From positions 23,071,564 to 23,135,563 of the forward strand of contig NC_092571.1 in assembly GCF_037975245.1 (NCBI RefSeq): a DNA stretch of 64,000 nucleotides. Reading direction: 5' to 3'. Shown here piece after piece: positions 50,011-61,800 of the stretch. The notes under the pieces are model-generated. The model did no database searches and was not told the origin of the DNA. It saw only the letters and a list, made by a program, of their open reading frames with translations. Every line of letters begins with the position of its first letter. Position 1 is the first letter of the stretch. A program made the translations under genes and the position numbers. The DNA is from Apostichopus japonicus. Lineage: Eukaryota > Echinodermata > Holothuroidea > Aspidochirotida > Stichopodidae.

Positions 50011-53000
50011 GTAAGGAACTGTTAACGGATGACTTTAGCCACAAAATTGATATTGCTATTTTGTAGAACTTTTTGTCTAGACATCAGTGTTCTGCTAACT
50101 TCACATAGAAACAACAGAGCACCATTGGCTGACAATCATCAACACCGTTCGAAAGTGTTGATATTTTCAATGTAACACTTAACTCAATTATTCACTGCGG
50201 TAAATAATTTTTATAGCAAAAAGTTGCATTTTGATAACATTTCTAAAAGCAGAGAACATCGAGAGCTAAGCAATCATTTCGAAATGTTTCACATTTCAAG
50301 GAGAAATCAAAAATCACAGACCACCTATACACATGTGATCCACTCACTTCAGGAGGATCGAGGGTGTAGTGGAACCAGTAAAATAGATTACAAGAACTAC
50401 CATGATGACATCTCAAAGCACCTATACTGTGATCCACTCCCTCAGGCGCGTAGCCAGGGGAGGGCGATGGGGCAGCCGCCCGCCCCCCCCCCCTTTAGCG
50501 TATTTTTTGTATGTTTTTATCATATCGCTTGTAATTTCAAAAGAGAAAAATGCTATAGGATGCAACTTACAAGGCCTGGGAAGTGCCATTTCCAGCGACC
50601 TGGCAGGCATTTTCAGGCCAAATTTTCTTGGACGCGTAGCGCCAGAAGGGGGCGCTATACGTACGCTTAGATAGTTTGCAATGCCGTTTCTTCGGCTCTG
50701 ATAGTTTGCCTACAGTTTCGCCCCTCCCTTCGCAAATTCCTCGCTACGCCCCTGCACTCCCTGCAGAAGAACGTGGGTGTTGTGCAACTGGTCAAAAAGT
50801 GTTTACATACAATCAGCAATATCTCGCATTGTATAATTAAGGACAAGCTAGGAGGTTCAGTCAAGGTATGGTGTAGAACATTTACGATACGCGTTGCATT
50901 TACTGCCACCGGAATATCCGATTAACGATGCAATGGGAACATGATCTGCAATTTGTGGCATCTACCGTGCATATTATTTGTGGGCCAACTGCGCGCATTC
51001 CCCGCACAGGCAAACCCCGTTCAATAGAAAACTGTACAGACATGAGCTTTGGAGCGCTCGTGTGATGTTGTTCATAACTGACATTATTGAATACGTGGAT
51101 TTTCACCCAAGTGTACACGCCTGATTAGAGGGAAAAACTAATTATGTAACAATTAAAGTTGTACATAAGGACCTGGATATGGATTTCCAGGTCATGTTTT
51201 TACTACAGTGAACGAAATGGTTGAGCTATGAACGCGAGTTGATCAAAACTGGCTGGATTGACATAATACATGACTGACACTTCCATTGAAACAAAGTGAT
51301 ATAGCGCCGCTGTGTAACGTATGTGGTAGCATACGCCCATTAAAAGCCCCATAAACTTACAAACTAAATCACAAAAGTAATGTGGTCTCTAAGTCTAGAT
51401 AGATGTTCTCACTAGCTAAACGCTACCCATCACCGGATAGCTGACAAGTTGGCATTTCATGTCACCATCAATTTTCCGTATCGTGACCGCGCAGATTTGT
51501 TTTGCTATCAGAGTCTGAAGTTTTAGTCACTTGTAAACAAACCTCTTCAGTAAACAATTTTCGTACGCTGCTCCTGGGAGACCTAACATGGTATAACATT
51601 GCCTCAATTGACCCAATTTCTGCACCACATGTACTTCCATTCATGTTCTTCAACATGCAAGCCACAATAAAAAAAATAGATCATGATTTATAACAGGTCA
51701 AAAAAGATGTTCTCCTGGCTGCAGCTTTCTTGCACTTTTCCTGAGATAGGAGAACATTCGGTCGGATGGATATAGACTCTAATAGGAGCATGCCACCTTT
51801 AAACTGCATAAAATCTCTTACAGTTAATTGATGACTTTTTAGGCAAAATTTAGTTTTGGTATGTCAAAGTCCAAGATAAAAAAATATTTATAAATAAATA
51901 AATATATTGTAAGGCAAAGTGGAAACCCTTTTTTCCAATCCAAGGTTAAGAAGAAAAAAACTGCCTCAATGACAGGACAGACTGAAAGACGGACTTATGT
52001 AGTCATTTCATGCATAAAAGAGGAACCTTTCAACTGTTGTTTTTATTTTTTCGTTTTTAATTGTTTTTGTTTTTTCAGATTGAAATATCGTGGAGGGTAT
52101 CATGGCGAAGATCTCAGTATGGTTGTACTGATGCTACCATTGCGAATAGTATCCTAAGTCCGGGTGAAGGAAGTCTTGTATGTAGCTGTCCAGAGCCTAA
52201 TATACGATTGACATATTTTTGTACAGACTACAGCTCCTCAGAAGACTGGACGACAGGAATAAATACAGCAACGTTGACTGCAAGTGAAACGCTGTTTGCT
52301 CTCAGGTTAGTTACATCTACATATAATTTATAGAACAAATAATTGTATAAATTTCACTACAATCACTATAATCAATGTATTTCTCCCTTACGTGTGTCCT
52401 ATACGTATATATTACTCCGATCTATCTATCTTACATTAATCAGTCACACTATTTTCACTTCACCTCAGCAACTAACCCATTCCGAAGTTTACTTTTCTCC
52501 CTCACCTGTCTCCTATACATCGATCAATCATAATATCATAATCATAATATTTTCGTTTACAACGTTGTATCGTCTAAGGTCAGTTGCACCTCGATCCTTT
52601 CAAGTTTGAAGAAGATCGTCTTTGCCGTATAGTAGGAATTTCACACAAATTTACCACAAAACTATGCATTTGATATTTAACGTTTGACCTCTGACCTTTC
52701 GTTTTGAGGGTCTACGAGTCTACAAGTTCCCATCATGGGCACCTGCCTAAGAAGTTTGAAGATATAAACTCCCTGGATTTATTGATTTATTTTCTCTCAA
52801 ATCCAGATTTTCTGGGTATGCTTGGTTACCTTTGATTAATCGCCGCGGATCGGCCTGGCGCTTCATCGCTGTGGTAGATGTGGCCGTACGCGATGATACC
52901 GGTATGGTCAACAGTGCGCCGTTGACCGATATAGCCCCAGTGGTTCCGTTCAAAAACGGCTGTACCAACACCCTTATGATACCCGGTGAGAGAATAAGAC

Positions 53001-53249
53001 CGAAACAGGAAAATAATTGCTGATGTTTCTAAAGATGACAGCACAATATGGTTGGTTTGATCAAAACAAAATAGATTCTAATATTTGTAGAACAACATGC
53101 ACGCTGAGAGTGAAGGACCAGTATTACAGTCACATGAGAGCGTTTTATATTTGTGAACGTTCTCAAAAAGTACCCTTCTGAGTTTCTGACCCATCCTGGA
53201 TACTAAAACATCTCAATTCCAGCGGGAGATATGCTCTGAAAGTGAATCC

Positions 53250-53330
<81 letters not shown>

Positions 53331-55619
53331 ATATATATATATATATATATTATATAAAGGTAATCCACGTGTACTCCAAAAGAAAATAAGAAATAAGATA
53401 TGACTCATAATTGTCAAATATGTAGTACTGTTTTAGAAAATATATATATTGGAAATTTTGGTCGGCGATATGAGACAAAATACGAAAGATGCGATTGATT
53501 TGTATTTGTTTACCTTCAGTTACGGAATTATAGTTAGAGGGTTATTAAAATACATATTAGGTTTTTGAAAGACTGTCTATGAAGATTGACATGTTTGGAA
53601 ACGGGGAATCCTGCAAAACTATCACGAATTGAGCTGCTTTTGGATTACTAAAACGTCAGCGGAACCGAGAACCTGTCTCACCTACATAATTGCCGTATTT
53701 ACCAAGAACACAGTAGAAGTCAGTGAAGTAGCCATTATAGACCATAGTCAACATTGGGAATTTTAACCACATTTCCCGGGGTTATCCTATTTTGCGTTTT
53801 ATATTAAGAAATAATTGTTTCTCCCTTGATGGTAAATATTATCTCCAATCAAAAGCTATGGGCACGGAAATGAAACCATGCTACGCTGACATATTCATCT
53901 ACAAATTGGTACAGGAAATGCTACCCACTTGCATTGTTATATCTATACTATGACGATAAATGTTTGTTTCTCTGGCGACATGGTGAAAAATCCCTCAAGT
54001 CTTTCTTTGAACATGTAATCCTCAAACTCGATTAATAATGAACTTTTGTCGACTGTACAAATCTGTTTGAATAAGACCGAAACAAAGGGAATACTTGCTG
54101 TTGTTTCTAATGTAAGGGCACATCTATGATTGGTTGAGTAAAAAAAAACATATTCTAAATTTGTAGAACAACACGCTGAAAGAGAGACATATATCATGTG
54201 ATTATAGAGATCTCTACAAATTCACAATTTCTTTGTTCTGGTGGTGTTGTAATAGAAACGTATTTACAACATGAACATTTCAATCAAGTAAATAAATGTT
54301 TGAAGATGATACTCATCTCTTTTAGTTCGCGATGTTGACGGCGATGACGTCAGATGTTTTTGGGCGACTAATTGCGGAGCTATTTGTGGTCCAATATCGG
54401 GATTTACACTAGACTCCGTAAGTCGGGAAGATTTCTAATGTATATTCAATAGTTTCGCAAATATCTCCCTTATCGTATTATTATTATATTATATTGCGTT
54501 ATTTTCCAAAATATATACATATAATTCTTTGAAATAATTTTCTTGAAATTACACTGAAGCAGTACTCTGTTGATGATATGACATATTAATGTGGCAATGT
54601 AACCTTTACTATAAAGAAGAAAACATGAATGAGTTCGGAAATGTTGTTTCTTTATTATATATTTTTTTATAAATTCAGGTCGTGGGTTAAATTTTAATTA
54701 CTATTTGTTTTATAGGACAAGTGTGAGTTAGTGCTCCTGGACACATCAACCGTATTTTCAGGTCTTTACGGTATAGCGCTCGAAATTCGTGATTTTGCAA
54801 ACGAAACATCAACAACGCCCCTTAGTCAGACGCCCATGCAGTTTATTTTGGACGTTAAATCGACCCCTGGAACGTGCAGCGAAATACCGATGTTTATTGC
54901 TCCAACTGCAGAATGTGGATCGTGTTTGTCAGTTCAAGCGGGTACCACATACAATGGACGACTCGTGGCACGATCACCAGGCCCAACAGTCTCGTATATA
55001 TCTCACCATATTGTTGTAACAGAATTATGGTTCTTCATCTCCCCTTGAATATGTCATCTTTGTTATAAACTCTTGCTTATACCAGTTCTGCGAAAAACAA
55101 TTGTCCATGCATTTCATTCTTGTTGAAGTAGTTCAATATAAACGTCTCCATCTTTACAACTGTTAAATTAATGATGTCTTAGAGAATATTATAAAAAATA
55201 AGAATTAGCCCCAAAATCTAATAATAGAGAGGGAATTAGCCATTAAAAATGACAAACTGTTACTGAGATGAACTAACAAGAAAAAAAATAACTTTCCGGG
55301 ACATTCTGTGGCAATACTAGTATTTTTGGAAGAGAACGCATCAAATCGCCACCGAATCCATTGCATATTCATGGAGTACTTTGTTACATTATTGAGCTTA
55401 TTGTGCTTCCGAAGTTAATGGGACAATCTCTATTTTTCTTTTTCAGTATTGCAAGAATAGAAACAATTTCACCATTTGGCTTTACAAAATCTGACATCAT
55501 GCCTTACACAGAAGGACAGCCCACAGATTACTTCATTGATGTAACATGGGACCCTGATGACGTCGGAATTCTGGCAATGCTCTGCTTCATAGCTCGTGAC
55601 AGTAATGGGTAGGTACATA

Positions 55620-55703
<84 letters not shown>

Positions 55704-55712
55704 TCAATATAC

Positions 55713-55804
<92 letters not shown>

Positions 55805-58800
55805 ATATATATGCATGTGTGTATGTGTAGGTGGACTTTCTTCACTGTTCTGGATTTTCCAATTCTACAATTTCAATTATATATATATTTATATATGTAT
55901 ATATATGTATATTATTTGTCACTTAATATTACACGTTTTTTTTATCTTCAGAAATGCCAGTCCATTATGCTGTGTGACGTTTAGTTCTTTCGGTGAGTTT
56001 TGCTCTTGTGGGGCATGCATTACAGAGTATATAACGATGTAGGCTCAATATGCACCAGTACAGTCATACGGTCAGGGGGCGGATGACCCCCCCCCCTTAC
56101 GGACTAAAATGGACTGCTGGCGCCCTTTTCAGCTTCTTAACTTTTCAGCTTTTTAATTATTCGCGATTATTGACTTTTTAATTGTGCTCTCATCTTCCTA
56201 TTGACATTTGTCACATTTTTTTGGTCGACGACACATATTTATTCTTCTTTTATCTGCAATTTAGTAAGCAAGGAAAGGGTCATTTCCGGCGATCTAGGGA
56301 GTATCTCTACTAAAAAATTACGGTACGCTCCGCGCCAATCGTGGTGGCGCTCCGCTTCGATAGCGCCCCTACAGACCATTCCCGCTCTATTCCACTCTAT
56401 GAAAAAGAACCGTGGGTTATCCTTTTTGGTAGCACTTTTTTCAATGGTAAGAGAGCAGAGAAACCTGTCTGTTCAAAACAATCTGTTCCATGAGTGCATT
56501 TTACCCATCTTAATATAATATGTTGTATAAAACAAATAATGAATGGTTTCCGTTCGTGCAATAGTGCAAACATTTCATGAGTTGAAAGATGTAATGTTCC
56601 ATTCAACGAGGCGCAGCCGAGTTGAATGGAACAATTTACATCTTTCAACTCATGAAATGTTTGCACTATTGCACGAATGGAAACCATTCATTATTTGTAT
56701 ACTATAATGTGGAGAGAAAAGGAGCGGGTTACCTTAGGGCAACACAATAACGTGGGATAGAGTAAGTTATGTTTATGTATATGTGTGTGAGAACAATAAA
56801 AGGGTCATGAACTCCTCCTTAGCCGTATCACCAATTGGCTTCAAAGTAGATGGGTGGTATGTATACACGATTAAGGGATGAACATTGGACTTCATGGACT
56901 GCGGCCTTCAATAGTTGTTTGAGGATTAGGCCCCATCCACCTCCTTTTTGAAGACTTCAAAAAGGCCAGACACGGTGATTTAATTTTCCCGGGGCCCGAC
57001 CTGTCTCCAGAAGCTCCTGGCTAATGGCTGCTACATAATATTGTGCTTGGTTATATGGCTCATTGGTGTTCCTACCCATTATTTATTTTCGCTGTATAAC
57101 TTTGGAGTGGTTTCCATTATTTGTGAGGTCTGAGCAATTTAGTCATTCAGTAACCCTTTGACAGTTAGACAATACGCAACGTCTTACCAACATCTATTGA
57201 TTTTCTCAACCAACAGATTCTCCTCCCGAGGTGGTGTCGAACTCACTGACACCAGCAAGTGGGTCCACTGTCGCGGCAGGGAAATTAAAAATGCAGTTTC
57301 AATTTAATGACGAGGTAAGGAGAGAAATACAAACCACACGGGGTTGAGTTAATTTGTACAAGGGCGCAGTACAAGAACAATAGGACTTTATTTCCCAATG
57401 GACTATGACATGTCAAATCTAAAATCTCATAAAGTCACCCGCCCCCCCCCCTTATTGTTGGCAGTGATACTAATATCAGTAATAAACTTGGCACTCTTAC
57501 ACACAGATAAGTCGTCCGACAGTGTCTGCTTTTATATCAGTTTTTGACGACACCGACACAATGGTATTTCAAGTTGATGCAAGTGACGACACCCAAGTGG
57601 ATTTCCTCGAGAATGGCGTCATTGCATTCATCATCTCTGCAGACGACTTCACTGAAGGATCATATTACGTAACCATCGATGCAGCTGTTGCCCTTTTGAT
57701 TTCCACATGTGCCATTGAATCTGCCGCTGTTGCAGATCCGTCATTTTGGACCTTCACAATAAGTAAGTTATAGAAAAACTATACAATTTACCTGATTGTC
57801 ACATCTGAAGAATCTTTCAAGAAGTTGAATGTGTTGGCATGCCAACCTCTGAAGCTCACATCTCTATGGCTACAAGATATGTTCTTTTTTTAGCGTGTTG
57901 CAATACAGTCAAAAGTTATAGTAACGTGGCGAGAATGGTCCGGCTTGCACGTCGATGATCAGATCGCGAACTAATTACCAGCTCACAATTATACCGTAAT
58001 TATCTGCTCTGATTTCTCCAACTAGCGTGTACATGTAGTCTAGGTATATTTCCAACTGGCGTATACAATCCCTGCATGTTTTCCAACTAACAGGCACGTA
58101 GCCTAGCCTATATGTAGGCTATATGTTTTCTTTATCATATATGTGACCAAGGAATAAAACATGCATGTGCAGATATTGACACATTAACTTATTCATAAAT
58201 ATCTTTATTTATATATTATATTTTTATTCATTAATATTTCGTATACCATTTTTCATTCCCCCTCCCCGCCGGGCCCCATTAAAGTGTTACAGATTATTTT
58301 ATTAATTTTACTTTGTTTGCTGAAAAGTGGCAGCCTGGGATTTTCATTGTTTCGTGACCCCTCCCGTTCGTAATCTTCGGTCGATGAAACCAGTTGAACT
58401 ATTGGCTGTTGCCGGGGGAGGTCCCGATGCGTTCACTACGACATTCCGAGGACGGGACCACGGAGAGTTTTACAGTAATGGAATGTTCGTTAGTTACGAA
58501 GCGACACTGGTAAGCTATATTCCCTTTATATGAAAAAAAAAATGTTATTTTGATATCAAATTTAAAGCAACTGGTTGTGTTTGCAACGTCTTAACACCTC
58601 CCATCAGGGGATTACATCGGCTTGCATATATTATATACCTTTACTGTTTCTGGCAATTGCGTCAGAAATCAAAACGGAAATGGGATTAGGGAACAATACC
58701 AAATGAGTAATTAATCCAATCTGTCTACACTAAAATTGTACTGAACGTATGCGGATTCTTTTCTCTTTTCTCTCTGTTAAAAGAAAAATAGGGCTGAAAA

Positions 58801-61800
58801 TTGTCCTAAGTTGAATATTGCCTCGATATCATCTCAATCAATCCCCCCCCCCCCAAAAAAAAATAATAGGGTAAGTTGAAATTCTTTTACATTTTGCATA
58901 GCCCAAATATCGGCGCATTATTCTTGTAGCCTATGTAATTCCACGCCATATACAGCTGGTAAACTAATCGCTTTATCGCTACCATTTAGGGGGCGTCATC
59001 AACAGATGGGGACACGCTCCGAATCTACAAATCGACTTTACTAGAACCAGAGAATGAAAGCAGCAAGGCTAAACGTTTTGGAGTACACTTTTGCGATTAT
59101 TTTTCTACGATACAACGATTCAGCGCTCAAGTTTTAATACACAATCAAGAAGGTATGTTACTTAACTTCAATAGATTGTTAAAAGTACAGAAAATTACTC
59201 ACATCTCAAACGTGTTGAGGTAAAAATGTACTTGTGATGTTACCAAAACTTCAAAACTTACGATGCACAATGGAGGACTATTTCGTGACGTGTCGGTCTA
59301 TGTTTTAGCCATGCAGGGTTGGATTGGTGTTAGGCCTCCTTCATACCCGAAAATACTATATGAACTAAAGTCGTCGGAGCAACTAGTTCATATTATGATG
59401 TGCATACATCATGGCCTTCAAAAATCCCCCTCCCCTAAAATAACAAATAAATTAAAAATCAAAAATTTATCCATCGCCTCAACCCATACAACGGAACCTC
59501 TCCCCTCAAAAGCTCTCTGGAGCTATTGCACATTTATCGTGACTTTCCTTGTCGAAATAGGAAAATTTCATATGGAAGACCGATGGATAATCTAATCTTA
59601 TTAAATGATAATTTGACAATGACAACATTCTTTCCTTTTCTTAGGAGAGAGGAAGAAATGCATTTTAAGAATCTCCTCTTTTAGCTGCGTCACTTCTTTC
59701 TTTGGGCTGCGTCACTTCCGGTTAGACAAAAGGGAGAGGCAAATCCATCAAGCTAGGGCAGACCGCTGGATATCTATGGAGAGTGTGAAGGCGGCGGTAG
59801 TTGAAGTACGATGAGGGGGAGGGGGAGGGGGCGGAGGAGAAAAGGAATCTGAAACATTTCCTGAAAGAGAGTGTAATTGAAGAGGTAACCTTAGTTCCTT
59901 TTGAAAAACATAAGGATGTTAAGTTCACCTACACTAGCCATTCATATCGTCATGGCAACAAGGTTATGTATAGAACTGAAGGGGTCAGATGATGTGGTCA
60001 TTTGGCAATGGTGACGTCATACATGGGGTTTAATCTTTATCTTTAATGAATTTCTTTCTTGATTTCTTTCTTGATCCATCTCTGGGATTATGACGTATGT
60101 CTGTCTGCTTTGTATATCTTCCAGACCTAATTCCAAGGAACGCCATACGAACTGTAGTGGTTTCTACTGGTGAAACTCTTACATTGTGCATTAATCCAAA
60201 TATTCCAAAGACTTGGAAAGGACCTATTGCATGGAGTTTTGATGGGCGTGACCCACTTTGGTTACGTCGTTGGACCGGTTCTACTTGCATCCATGTTAAA
60301 CACATTAAAACATGTCAGGCAGGTGTGTACGAAGCTTATCGACGTATCTGTGGAAAGAGGGAAAAACAACATGCTTACTTTGATGTCCGTGTACGGGGTA
60401 AGAAAGTTATTTTCGTCAAAATGAACTTGGTCAGTGCGTTTATAACCCAACGTGTTCTTTTTTGTTCACCGGCGGATGAATATACCTGTAAGTTGCATTG
60501 CGTTTCGCTATATATGTCTGCTATCGCTCATTTTTAAACTTACGCTATGCAAGAACTGGCTCGAATAACGTAAGAAATAGACTAGTGACAAATTGATCGT
60601 CACGATTAGCTTGAAGTATACTTTGTTCTGAGACTTAAAATTGTCAAAAAATATCAGATGAGGTTTTTGATAGCTGCATATTAATGAATTAGCTTCGCTT
60701 TTCAGACGTTTCTACGGAGTAAGTTACAGCATAAACATCACAAAAGATGGTAATAAAATGTTAGATGTATTTAATATACACGCGGTTTCAAGGATTACAG
60801 TACACTTCAAAAGATGCTATTGCCTCTTGTCCTGGTTCACACATAATTCCGTCTGATCAAATACCTACTATTTTAGAGCCCTAAAACTATAAAAGTTAAT
60901 GCTTTGCTAAAAATTGAACTTGGAATTGTTCACATAGCCTTCATGTCAACGACTCAACTTCCAGCACTAGCTATAGACAAACCTAGTACAGTATATATAG
61001 GAAGTATAAGTCCGTATGTGTGTGAAACACACGCTATGACCATTATGTCAATGCATTATATTGCTGTATGCAGACATGAAATGAACGCATCCGTTCATGT
61101 TGCTATTACAACTTGCATATTCATAGCAGGTGCCGTATGCGTCAGATCCTAGTAACGTAGTGTTGTTCATACATTACTTATCATGGTCATCCCTGTTATT
61201 TGATTTGCGTAGTTACATTGTTTTGAGACTGGTAACTATAATTAAATAAAAGAACCAGTTACGGGGTACCATTTCGAAACATTTGTTGGTTATTCTGCCC
61301 TACATTATCTTGCGATAACGGCACGGTAAACCGTTCATAAACTTATAATTAATGTATCAGCGTTGTAACATTCGTTCAATAGAATAAACAGTAAATACTC
61401 TCTTTGAAAGATTAAATTCTTCGATAGGAAGCAAATGTCTGCCACACTCTCAGAAGTACCTGAAGATGTAGCCAGGCCTCACGAGAGAATGACGTCAAGG
61501 GAGCTGTAGTCTTGGTCAAAACGTTCGTTCTAAATATAAATATCGTCGAATTATAATACTGAGGACGCCCTTCCACAAATCTGCCTGTCAGGGAATTATA
61601 TTTTCGACAGAGAATTCGAGGGCGCACTCATAATTATTGTAACAGGCAAAGTAGTAACAGAATGCCAGGGTATTGAACAAGACTAAGGGAGCTGCAGCTG
61701 CAGCAGATGAAATGGGGTGCTCGGGGAAATGTGGGATGAAGAATACTGCGTTGCAATTTTTAGATATATACTTAAACAATAATTAGAGACTTCAAAATGG

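Larger units (their letters stand above)
50011..52078 (+). other. intron 1, carrying two interspersed repeats
   Basis: 2068 bp from GTAAGG to TTTTTTCAG. It contains a 312-bp hAT-like MITE (50443-50754) and copy B of a dispersed repeat (51403-51785). I see no further exon. Confidence 0.8.
55993..57216 (+). other. intron 7 with hAT-like fragment and palindrome
   Basis: 1224 bp. Apart from the repeats annotated separately, I see no coding sequence. Confidence 0.7.

Noticed and set aside
54994-55046. Extension of exon 5 to the stop at 55046
   Set aside because: The GTATAT donor at 54994 gives the phase needed by exon 6 and preserves the family sequence across the junction.
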